In this document: piece by piece, positions 9,043-16,856 of the stretch
How the letters are laid out: the number at the start of each line of letters is the position of its first letter
How positions within the stretch are numbered: the first letter of the stretch is position 1
Assembly (NCBI GenBank): GCA_030730365.1
Contig: JANQVJ010000071.1
Location: forward strand, 1-58,310
DNA length: 58,310 nt
Source of the DNA: Verrucomicrobiales bacterium
GTDB lineage: Bacteria; Verrucomicrobiota; Verrucomicrobiia; Verrucomicrobiales; DEV007
Direction of reading: 5' to 3'
Notes under the pieces: model-generated
What the model saw: only the letters and a program-made list of their open reading frames with translations
The model's database searches: none
Told to the model about the DNA's origin: nothing
Made by a program: the position numbers and the translations under genes

Positions 9043-9738
9043 TCAGGGGCGGAACTCGCTCACCTGCCCGTTGTAGGGGTTTACCTGGAGACAGAGGTAG
9101 TTGTCGGGCGTTTTATCCTTCTCTTCCAAAGCCCTACTCCCCTGCACCAGCGTGATGTACCAGGTGTCATCGCTGCCGGTTCGGAAAGGGAGATCGGTGG
9201 AACCATCGGGGCGGAACCGGAAGGCGACGTATTCTGTGCTTTGCAGCCTGCCCCCCTCCCCGACCGGCGCGTCGGATCGCCCCACCGTCGGCGACGAAAA
9301 TCCGAACTTCTTGTCGGCAGCGGAAGTATTCGCACGCGCATCGAGAATCGTGCTACGGCCCTCGTGGACCCCGACTGGCGCCTTGATCCGGAAGAAGGTG
9401 CTGATCGGAGCGAGCTCCCCGTCGAGATTATACTGGTAGAGCTGGTAGGCTCTGAAGGCCTCTTCGGGCGCGGCGTTCGCGTAGTCGGGCATTCTGAAAA
9501 AGCGGATTTCGACGTCCGCGTTTTTCGACACTGCAATCTGCTGGGCATAGGTAAGCTGATTTCTCAGAACGACCCCTTCCCCGGAAAGAGAGTTGGAGGA
9601 AATAAGGCTGAAGAGATTGGGCGCGGCAAAAGCGAGGAGCAGCCCAACCACTCCGAGAACGATCATCATTTCGATGAGTGAAAAGGCTCCTCGGCGGGAA
9701 GTTTTGTTTGGGATCTTCATGAATGGCAATTTTCTCAT
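9043..9738 (-). CDS. Verru_Chthon cassette protein D (GspH-like pseudopilin)
   Basis: This is the last gene of a four-gene pseudopilin cassette. The protein (231 aa from the preferred start) has a short basic leader, then a prepilin motif GAFSLIEMMIVLG with the Glu in the fifth mature position if cleavage occurs before Phe. The residue before the cut is then Ala rather than the usual Gly. A hydrophobic helix of about 20 residues and a beta-rich globular domain follow, resembling GspH-type minor pseudopilins. The ATG at 9738 has GGAG upstream; an ATG at 9756 overlaps the stop of the preceding gene and is an alternative, so translation is coupled either way. Family assignment is from recognised cassette order and leader type. 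Confidence 0.85.
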   Translation of the reverse strand: MRKLPFMKIPNKTSRRGAFSLIEMMIVLGVVGLLLAFAAPNLFSLISSNSLSGEGVVLRNQLTYAQQIAVSKNADVEIRFFRMPDYANAAPEEAFRAYQLYQYNLDGELAPISTFFRIKAPVGVHEGRSTILDARANTSAADKKFGFSSPTVGRSDAPVGEGGRLQSTEYVAFRFRPDGSTDLPFRTGSDDTWYITLVQGSRALEEKDKTPDNYLCLQVNPYNGQVSEFRP

Positions 9739-9743
9739 TGGTA

Positions 9744-10790
9744 TCAACTGCTCCATTTCGCGCTTCTCAGCATGACCATTGAGCTGAAAACCTTGTGACT
9801 GACTTTCAGCTCGTTCAAAGCATCAGTGAGCTTTTGAATGTCATCATCGTAGGAATCCGTATTCTTAAAAAGACCGGATAACGGGGCCATCAGTTCCGCC
9901 GGCATCGTCCCGCCCGAATCAGAGTAACGAACCGCCGCCGCCTCGTCGATCGCGACCATCGTCACCCGCACGAGAGGCGGAATCTGCTGCGAAAAGTCGG
10001 AAAAGTCCTCTTCGCTGCTATTCGAATCGAAGCGGTAGTTAGGAGCGATGCGGCTGTAGGTCGCGTTGCGCGAAGCCGAGCCCACTTCCAGCGAATCCCG
10101 TGGGGAGATGACAAGCGTGAGGATGTTTTCCGCAATGGGGTTGAGGTGGGATTCAAAATCCCCCTCACCGATGCCGCTTAGCGACTGCTTGAACCAGGCA
10201 TCGAAGATCTGCGCCCCCTTGTTCTCGCGCCCCTCACGCCCGTCCTCGAAGATCTGGTTGTCCTCCGCCCGCGGGCGGAACTCCATGAGACGAAACCGGT
10301 AGCGGTCCTCTGAATCGACGAAGCTGGGCTTGAACTTTTTATCGCTACCGAAAGCGACGAAATACCCTCGACCGTTGAAGAGGTTGTTAAGGTTGCGATA
10401 TTGCCCTGAGAAACCGAGGGGTGCCTGAAAGAATACCCCCTGCCCGACCGGTTTTTGATTCGGCGAACTCCCGAGGGTGTCGGCGTCGAGGGCGATGAAA
10501 TGGAGTTCCGAGGTGCGGTAATACCCGTCGAAAAGACCGTCATCGTTTTTATCCTCGAGGCCCCAGTAGGTATTCAGGGAAGCCTGCCCGATGTTCTTGG
10601 TCATGAGGTCGAAAGCCACCCTGGCCTCCCGGAACTGACTGATGCGGCTTTCCGAATAACGCCAGCTTTTCTGGACCTGGTCCAGCACGACCGTGAGCAT
10701 GAGCATAAGGACCGAAAGGATCGACATCGAGACCATCATTTCGACGAGTGAGAAGCCCTTCGTCCGTAAAATTTGATTTCCGTTTTTCAT
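9744..10790 (-). CDS. Verru_Chthon cassette protein C (GspJ-like pseudopilin)
   Basis: The 348-aa protein has a classical type IV prepilin N-terminus: a short basic leader ending in Gly, then FSLVEMMVSMS with Glu at mature position 5 and a long hydrophobic helix (about residues 12-35), followed by an amphipathic helix and a large soluble domain. This architecture matches GspJ-type minor pseudopilins and the family known as Verru_Chthon cassette protein C. It lies 8 bases after cassette gene B and overlaps or abuts gene D. The mature protein is expected in the inner membrane before assembly, after cleavage by a prepilin peptidase encoded elsewhere. Confidence 0.88.
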   Translation of the reverse strand: MKNGNQILRTKGFSLVEMMVSMSILSVLMLMLTVVLDQVQKSWRYSESRISQFREARVAFDLMTKNIGQASLNTYWGLEDKNDDGLFDGYYRTSELHFIALDADTLGSSPNQKPVGQGVFFQAPLGFSGQYRNLNNLFNGRGYFVAFGSDKKFKPSFVDSEDRYRFRLMEFRPRAEDNQIFEDGREGRENKGAQIFDAWFKQSLSGIGEGDFESHLNPIAENILTLVISPRDSLEVGSASRNATYSRIAPNYRFDSNSSEEDFSDFSQQIPPLVRVTMVAIDEAAAVRYSDSGGTMPAELMAPLSGLFKNTDSYDDDIQKLTDALNELKVSHKVFSSMVMLRSAKWSS

Positions 10791-10798
10791 TAGATCAA

Positions 10799-11386
10799 TC
10801 AGGGTGCCGGCACAGTGAAGGACCGCCCCATCTTCACGACATTAGTCTGGTAGATTTCGATCATTCGGCGATTGTTTTCATCGTCCCAGTCAAAGGTTTC
10901 AGCCAGCCCCCCGACGGCGGAGACTTCGATGACGACGGGGCGAATGAGAAAGTTTTTGCTCGCCCCTCCGTCAAAGCTGTAGCCGTCAAAAGCGGTCCCC
11001 CCCACACTTTCAGGCATCCGCCCGCCGACCGCTTGCGGCACCGAGACTCTCGCCGAGTAAATATGGTTGAAAGCCCCCTTCTGTTTTGCCGCCTCGACCG
11101 AGCCCTGATTTTTACTGTCACTTAGTTGCTCACCCTGCCCGTCGTAGAAGATTTCCATGCCTTGGAAGGTGTCGAGGGCTTCAAAATCCGCCATCTGCAA
11201 CTCGCTCATGATCTGCTGGTGGATGCGACCCATGATCGCCTTATCCCCCGCCTCTTTCATTGTGTTCATGCCCTGCGGGATCAGTCCCATCAGGGCCATG
11301 AGGGCGATCGCGGCAATCGCCATGGCGATCGTAACCTCGATCAAACTGAAACCGTCCGCCTTCCCGGCTGTGCTGTTTATTTTCAT
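10799..11386 (-). CDS. Verru_Chthon cassette protein B (GspI-like pseudopilin)
   Basis: The 195-aa protein carries a prepilin leader ending in Gly12, then FSLIEVTIAMAIAAIALMAL with Glu at mature position 5. The rest is a small globular domain. Size and leader match GspI/PilV-type minor pseudopilins and the Verru_Chthon cassette B family. It lies between the giant A gene (33 bases upstream) and C (8 bases downstream), so the four genes form one transcription unit. No major pilin, assembly ATPase or secretin gene is present nearby. Confidence 0.88.
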   Translation of the reverse strand: MKINSTAGKADGFSLIEVTIAMAIAAIALMALMGLIPQGMNTMKEAGDKAIMGRIHQQIMSELQMADFEALDTFQGMEIFYDGQGEQLSDSKNQGSVEAAKQKGAFNHIYSARVSVPQAVGGRMPESVGGTAFDGYSFDGGASKNFLIRPVVIEVSAVGGLAETFDWDDENNRRMIEIYQTNVVKMGRSFTVPAP

Positions 11387-11419
11387 CTTATCTGTTTTTC
11401 TGCCCTCGAGGAAACGGCA

Positions 11420-14400
11420 TCAGGGGGCGAAACGCCGCGGGTTGATGACCCGGTAGTTGTAAAATTCGTCAATCGAGAGCTCGTCACGGGTCGCGAAGTC
11501 CGGGATGTCTTTGTCGTTCGGGTTCACGTAGCGCTCCACGATCGATGAACCGCGGTATTCCGCCTGTACCGTATCGATTGAAGGCCGCCATTCAGCATAA
11601 TCGGCGTCATTCTCCCTCCGCGACTGCTGAATGACCTGAGCACGGTAATGGACGAGAAAGGTGTTCGATTTCGTGGTGAGACGAGTCTGAATGTTGGTGT
11701 AGGGGCGCTCCCGCGAATTGTCACCAACGAGCGAGTGGTCACGCCAGTATTTCCCGTTTTGCATTTGCTCAAGCGTCGGAGTGTAGCTTCTGATATCATT
11801 CCTGCCTCCAGATGGGAAGCCCATCCTCTTGCTATACTCTTCCGGGACCAGGTGAATTTCGCAGATCTCCGTTGCGGATTTAAAAATGGATGATCCGTGG
11901 TCGAATCGGGTTTTAAACTGCTCGAGTGTCTTGTCTTCAAGAATGGCGGTCCTGAGACGTTTTCCCTGGAGATCACCACCGTTGGGTCTATCCCGCCAAT
12001 GATACCCCCTCCCGCGGCCCCTATCGTGCTTGTAGCTGTGGTGCCACTCATTCGGCACACAGAGCATGACTTCGGAGCGAAAGACGCCCCGCAACGCGGT
12101 GTCTCGGTGAATGTGGAGGAAGGGAACAATCTGATAGTTCATGTTGATTTTACCAGCGGTCGAAAGCGGTTCGCTGATGGCGTAGGGTTCAACCACAGGC
12201 ATCCAGAAAAGGTCCATGAGGAGGTGATCAGGAGGATTCTCAGCTCCCGGGTGACTTACGTAGCCGTTGCCTACGGTATTCGGGCGGAATAGTAGCGTCT
12301 GCCAGGGTTTCGGAGGAGTCTGACCAATCGCCGTCGGAAGCGAACCGAACATCCCCGGACCTGATACAATGCGATTTGGCGAAAAGTAGGCAGGACCGCC
12401 GGACTCGGCCAAGTCCGGACTGCTGAAATACGGGAAGTCTCCGTAATTTCGCATCATTTCCCACCGATCCACTACCTCCTGGGTAAATCGGCTCTTCAAG
12501 GCATGAATATTCCCTTCGTCCGGCTTATTAATGTAGGGCCCGTCCAGCATCGTTCCGGCCCCGTTGTCGAAGTCACCATATTGTTGCAATTCCTTCGATT
12601 TCAAACCATTCCAAGTGCCCGCATTCGCACCTCCAAAAGGCATTGGAATCACCCCGCGATAGGGGCCGCCTGGGCTATTAGGAAGATCCGGAATGATGTG
12701 ATACTCCCAGTTTCTCCTATCCCCTGGATTATATCCCGCGATGGCCCCCCCAACGGAATTCGTCAGCGAATGCGCCATCCGCTCTGTCCCGTATTTACGG
12801 TGCGCCATAAATACCTCGTCTGCTGGCACGATTACTGGCATTGCCGCTGAGATTCTTGCGTCACCGTGTGGAATCGTGATGGACTGCACGATATCGCCGC
12901 CCCGGACATAGGTCGACCCGCCGTCCCAATGAATGGCCAAGAAACCCATGCGGCCAATGTTACCGCGTCCAGGATTCTGGACGCTGCGTCCAGTGCCAGG
13001 CCTTCTGGTCGCCTTTGATCGATTCGTGGAAAGGGGGTTTCCGGGATCCGCCGTTAAACTCGCGAGCTCCAGCGAATTGTGGGAATCATGGCTAAGTCCG
13101 TTAAACTCGTTGATATAACCTTGCCAGCCACCCGACATCTCAGCCGACGGGACCGTGAAAGGTGGAAAATCCATCGTGATATCCTGCACCAGATCTTCCG
13201 CCGAATACGACGATCCGCCTTCCTTTGCGGTTCCCTCGGTGTATTTCCCTCTGGAATAGAGTTTAAAATTGACCGTGCCGCCGGTGAAGGTGGTGTTAGC
13301 ATCTACTTTGAATGGAATGGTGACGAGATCATACCGATACGCTTGAGCAATGTCGTCAGGTGAATTACCCCCCAATTCCCGGCCCGTGACCGCCTTGACG
13401 CCGGCGGAAAGCCTGTCATAGCCGAAGTCTATCGGCGTGAGTCGTGAACGAACACGTCCGTTTAAAACGTCACCTTTCTGTGCCATCTGCCACCAGACGT
13501 TACGCGGATTCCTCTGATTGTTTCCCTCCTGGAGTGCCTGGCGGGCGCTCATCGTATAGCCAAAAGAGAGGAGCCCCCCCCATGATCTGGCTCCCCCCTG
13601 TTTATGGGGCTTTGCCCAGTTCGTCGCCCAGATGTAGGTGTCACCCCCCAGTGCCCCCTTCCCTTCAAAGCCGAGGAAACCGACGGGGCCATCCTTCCCG
13701 TTAAAGTCCATATTGCTCTCAGCCTTGACGTGGACCTCCATGTCAGGATTGATGGAACCCCATCCAATGCTTGGGGAGAACAGGCTAAAGAAAAATGCCG
13801 CCTGAGCGAGGCGCTCGCCAGGCTGGAGCCGCATCAGCTCACATCCCGCCTTAGTGATCTTGCTGCGGTTGAATTTAGTTGCCGTCGGGCTGGCGAGGAC
13901 CGCGTCCCGATACGCCGGATCCAGAAACGCCAGCTGCCAGTTCCACTGAGCCTCGTCGAAAGCCGCCTCGAACTCGGCGGGGTCCAAGGTCTGCAGCCCG
14001 ACGAGCCACACCGGCCACAGTCCCTTGTCTCCTTCTTTGGTCACCCCTACAGGCAGAGGCGGAAGATTCGTGTAAAGCGTTCCTTCTGGTAGCTCGACAA
14101 CGCCACGTTGGTACTGGGTGACCCCGGGAAAGAGCGGGAGGGCAGGCTGCTCCCCGTGAGGTTGACCAACGCAGGTGACATGAATATTAGCACCAGAAAG
14201 AGAGAAGAAGCGGCCCATTCCCTTCGTCTCATCAATCTTAATTGGGGTAACCTGCCCGTGCCCCTTGTGTCCAAATCCCGGTTCGGATTGGTCCCGGGGA
14301 TTTGTGTATGTCACAAAGGTGCTGGTGTTATTATGTTTGAAAGCATCGGCGAAATCGTCCCCATAAAGCGTGTCGTCATGTAGGTTTGTCGTCCTGATGT

Positions 14401-16042
14401 AGTCAAATAGCATCGTAAGGGTCTGCTGTGCATTCTCCGCACCGTATTTTTGCGCAAAACTCATTCCATACCCCGGAATACTTCTGTTCATCATCCCAAG
14501 GAGGTATTTATAAAGTTGCGAATTCCGCTCGATTTTCTCGTAGTCAAACGTCGCACTTTCGGCATTTTCGCGTTTGAAGATATAGTCGTGGCGCGGATAG
14601 CTCGAATCATTCGATTTCCCCATTGAAGCGCAGTAGTGAATGAGCCGGTCGAAAGCACTCAAGCGTGTCATGTAGAGCGAATCCGCGGCAGAGCTTTCAG
14701 GTGCATTATAGATAGGCCAGATCGCCACCCTCGGTTTATTGAACATATTCGTCTCGGGGGCCCTGCTGTTGACCGTGACGAAAAATTTTGCCCGTTCGAG
14801 GTATTCACTCAACTGATCCGCAGGAACCGGCCTACCCGTCGCATCCGGATATCGATGAGGTTCACGATCAGATCTCATGATGACATCATCGAGCGAAGGA
14901 AAAAGCGGCTCAGTGTCGGCGATGAGCCCGTTCATCTCCTTGGGATCTCTCGTGTTAATGGTTCGAGTGCCCGACTCAGAGCCCCCGCCGACAACTCGCG
15001 GAACCACACCGAATAGCATCTCCATGGCATTTTTGTTCCTGACGACGTCAAGAACGCCCGGGGCAAGGGCGGGACTGAGATGCGTCGTTGCCGGGTGCCC
15101 GGGATAACGCTGCCACTCCTTCTGTGCGGGTTGGTGCTTGCCCATATCCATGTCCATATCCCCGCCCGCTTTCGGAATGTCCCAGGCAAGCCCCCCCGCA
15201 TGAACGTTCATGTTGAGTTTCGAAGTTTCATCATCCGCCCAGAAAGCAAAACGGGCCACCATGGGATTCTTCTCCGTAGGCTTACTGCTGCCGCTGATCG
15301 GAACGAAACCGAACGCCGGACCGCCGGGCCCGCCACCGGATGGCGTATCACTCAAGACTCCCAGCGTTCCATCAGCGAGTTGATAAATCCATCGCACTGG
15401 CATCGCCACGTGACCATCAGCTTTAGCAATCTTTGCGGCTTTCTCCCCAAGAGGGCCGACGTCTTCTAGTTCGTCACCGTCATCATTATATCGAAACCCC
15501 TCTACCCCGTTCGTGTCATCACCGATCGCTTTGGGCCACTGTGGGATCGTCGAAGCCAACGGATGGACAACGGGGTAATAGACCTTTTCGCCCCGGATGA
15601 CGGGCTCGTTCAGGTCCACAAACGCTTCAGGCCGCCTACTCCACGTTTTCGCCTCATCAAAATCCTTTTTAAACTCGGTCCAGTCCGCCGTCTTCATTTC
15701 ATCGTCCGAATAAAGTTTAAAGGCCTGCCCCTCATTATCCCCAGTACTGTCACTCCAGGTCCGAATGGCACCGGGTTGCGAGGCCCAGGCAACACGGTCA
15801 CCCAGTGACGTCGCCTCGCGAATCTGCGCGATGACCATGTTCACCGCCTGCTCCCCGACCTGCTGGGCCTGGAGGCCGTGCGAATAGGTGTTCGAGGCGC
15901 GATGCTCACTCGTGGCGAGGGAGAAAAAAGTCAGCACGAGGATCGTGGTGAGGGCCATCACGGTCAGGACGGTCACAAGCGCTACGCCTTTTTTGTCCTT
16001 CTTAAAGAGGTTCGCGGGTTTGAGGGTTTCCGGGAGTTTCAT
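11420..16042 (-). CDS. Verru_Chthon cassette protein A (giant GspK-like protein)
   Basis: The first gene of the cassette encodes 1540 residues. Its N-terminus has a basic segment, then KKGVALVTVLTVMALTTILV (about residues 17-36), a pilin-like hydrophobic helix in which the usual mature Glu5 is absent (Val). Absence of Glu5 and large size are hallmarks of GspK, the tip pseudopilin of type II secretion systems, and PilX-like proteins also start this way. The remaining roughly 1480 residues form an extracellular-type region rich in Gly, Pro, Asn and aromatic residues with no domain I can name. The gene uses AT-ending codons more visibly than its neighbours in places (for example around 14200-14750). 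It begins with an ATG at 16042. Confidence 0.88.
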   Translation of the reverse strand: MKLPETLKPANLFKKDKKGVALVTVLTVMALTTILVLTFFSLATSEHRASNTYSHGLQAQQVGEQAVNMVIAQIREATSLGDRVAWASQPGAIRTWSDSTGDNEGQAFKLYSDDEMKTADWTEFKKDFDEAKTWSRRPEAFVDLNEPVIRGEKVYYPVVHPLASTIPQWPKAIGDDTNGVEGFRYNDDGDELEDVGPLGEKAAKIAKADGHVAMPVRWIYQLADGTLGVLSDTPSGGGPGGPAFGFVPISGSSKPTEKNPMVARFAFWADDETSKLNMNVHAGGLAWDIPKAGGDMDMDMGKHQPAQKEWQRYPGHPATTHLSPALAPGVLDVVRNKNAMEMLFGVVPRVVGGGSESGTRTINTRDPKEMNGLIADTEPLFPSLDDVIMRSDREPHRYPDATGRPVPADQLSEYLERAKFFVTVNSRAPETNMFNKPRVAIWPIYNAPESSAADSLYMTRLSAFDRLIHYCASMGKSNDSSYPRHDYIFKRENAESATFDYEKIERNSQLYKYLLGMMNRSIPGYGMSFAQKYGAENAQQTLTMLFDYIRTTNLHDDTLYGDDFADAFKHNNTSTFVTYTNPRDQSEPGFGHKGHGQVTPIKIDETKGMGRFFSLSGANIHVTCVGQPHGEQPALPLFPGVTQYQRGVVELPEGTLYTNLPPLPVGVTKEGDKGLWPVWLVGLQTLDPAEFEAAFDEAQWNWQLAFLDPAYRDAVLASPTATKFNRSKITKAGCELMRLQPGERLAQAAFFFSLFSPSIGWGSINPDMEVHVKAESNMDFNGKDGPVGFLGFEGKGALGGDTYIWATNWAKPHKQGGARSWGGLLSFGYTMSARQALQEGNNQRNPRNVWWQMAQKGDVLNGRVRSRLTPIDFGYDRLSAGVKAVTGRELGGNSPDDIAQAYRYDLVTIPFKVDANTTFTGGTVNFKLYSRGKYTEGTAKEGGSSYSAEDLVQDITMDFPPFTVPSAEMSGGWQGYINEFNGLSHDSHNSLELASLTADPGNPLSTNRSKATRRPGTGRSVQNPGRGNIGRMGFLAIHWDGGSTYVRGGDIVQSITIPHGDARISAAMPVIVPADEVFMAHRKYGTERMAHSLTNSVGGAIAGYNPGDRRNWEYHIIPDLPNSPGGPYRGVIPMPFGGANAGTWNGLKSKELQQYGDFDNGAGTMLDGPYINKPDEGNIHALKSRFTQEVVDRWEMMRNYGDFPYFSSPDLAESGGPAYFSPNRIVSGPGMFGSLPTAIGQTPPKPWQTLLFRPNTVGNGYVSHPGAENPPDHLLMDLFWMPVVEPYAISEPLSTAGKINMNYQIVPFLHIHRDTALRGVFRSEVMLCVPNEWHHSYKHDRGRGRGYHWRDRPNGGDLQGKRLRTAILEDKTLEQFKTRFDHGSSIFKSATEICEIHLVPEEYSKRMGFPSGGRNDIRSYTPTLEQMQNGKYWRDHSLVGDNSRERPYTNIQTRLTTKSNTFLVHYRAQVIQQSRRENDADYAEWRPSIDTVQAEYRGSSIVERYVNPNDKDIPDFATRDELSIDEFYNYRVINPRRFAP

Positions 16043-16385
16043 GGGCTGGGATGGGGTGATTTCCAGAAAGAAGAGGTGAAGAATCGCTTCGAGAATGTTT
16101 TACAATGTAAACTGAAGGAAATACAAAGACTTTACAAGACTATTTTGCCAATCCTGCGATTTTTCTGTGAATACAAAGTATTTACAGGGCCTGAAGATCC
16201 GTCCGGCGGGGGTTGAAACGTTTGCAGGACTCAGAAAATCAGGATTCGGGAATCGAATCAAGAAAAAAGCTATTTTCTGTCGACGCGCGGCCGATACCCC
16301 TGGTAGGCGGCCCCTGCGAGGCGGATCGTCCGCGCAACGGGGAACCTCGGCATGTTTCTCAGCGGGGAGGCCTGCGCCCCGAGCC
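16043..16385. other. Intergenic region upstream of the pseudopilin cassette
   Basis: This 343-base gap holds no convincing gene. Its cassette-proximal half is noticeably AT-rich and contains the repeated motifs annotated separately at 16099-16188, so it probably holds the cassette promoter. The other half (16190-16385) is GC-rich with short inverted repeats such as the imperfect one around 16320-16333, which could end the DUF2141 transcript, but no T-tract follows. Confidence 0.6.
16099..16188. repeat. Dyad and 50-bp-spaced direct repeats before the cassette
   Basis: A 13-base dyad TTTACAATGTAAA is centred at 16105. Two related 19-base segments, AATACAAAGACTTTACAAG at 16120-16138 and AATACAAAGTATTTACAGG at 16170-16188, are 50 bases apart and share 15 of 19 positions. 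TTTACA recurs in all three. Even spacing by about five helical turns upstream of a single operon suggests regulator binding sites; this is inference. Confidence 0.5.
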
Positions 16386-16814
16386 TCACTTCACCGTCAG
16401 CGGGATTGTCATGGAGAGATCCTTGTCCTTTACCTCGAAAGAACAGGCCGCAAAGTCCGGTTTACCCCTGGGAATCGCTTTGATCACCGAAAAGGCGAGC
16501 GGTTCTTTGGGCATGCCAACGAGATTACGGTCGAGCTTCCCGTTCCCATTCAGGTCCTGGATCACCGCAATCGCATAAGTCCCCGCCTTCACATTCAAAA
16601 TCTTGGCGACCAAATCGCCCCTCGAGGTCACCGCGATCTTCGGAGAATCGGCAAGCGGCTTCCCTGTGAAAGACTCGGCCGAGTCATAGAGCCCGACGAG
16701 GATGTTCCCCTTCGCCTCGGGAACATTCGTTACCGTGACCGTCAGAGTCACCCCTTCCTCTGCCAATCCCCGAAGGGAAGCAGCCAGAACCAGAAAACAA
16801 AGCAACGCTCTCAT
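16386..16814 (-). CDS. DUF2141 family secreted protein
   Basis: The 142-aa protein has a signal peptide (about residues 1-18) and a single small beta-rich domain of the DUF2141 type, with the typical stretches GNILVGLYDSAESF, GTYAIAVIQDLNGNGKLD and a segment on the release of a small positive effect at the C-terminal end. The function of this family is not established; members are usually periplasmic or outer-membrane associated. It lies 42 bases downstream of the sulfatase on the same strand and may be co-transcribed with it. Confidence 0.85.
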   Translation of the reverse strand: MRALLCFLVLAASLRGLAEEGVTLTVTVTNVPEAKGNILVGLYDSAESFTGKPLADSPKIAVTSRGDLVAKILNVKAGTYAIAVIQDLNGNGKLDRNLVGMPKEPLAFSVIKAIPRGKPDFAACSFEVKDKDLSMTIPLTVK

Positions 16815-16856
16815 TTAATTATCACAATTCTCCTCAGGATCCGTTCGTCGCTTCGC

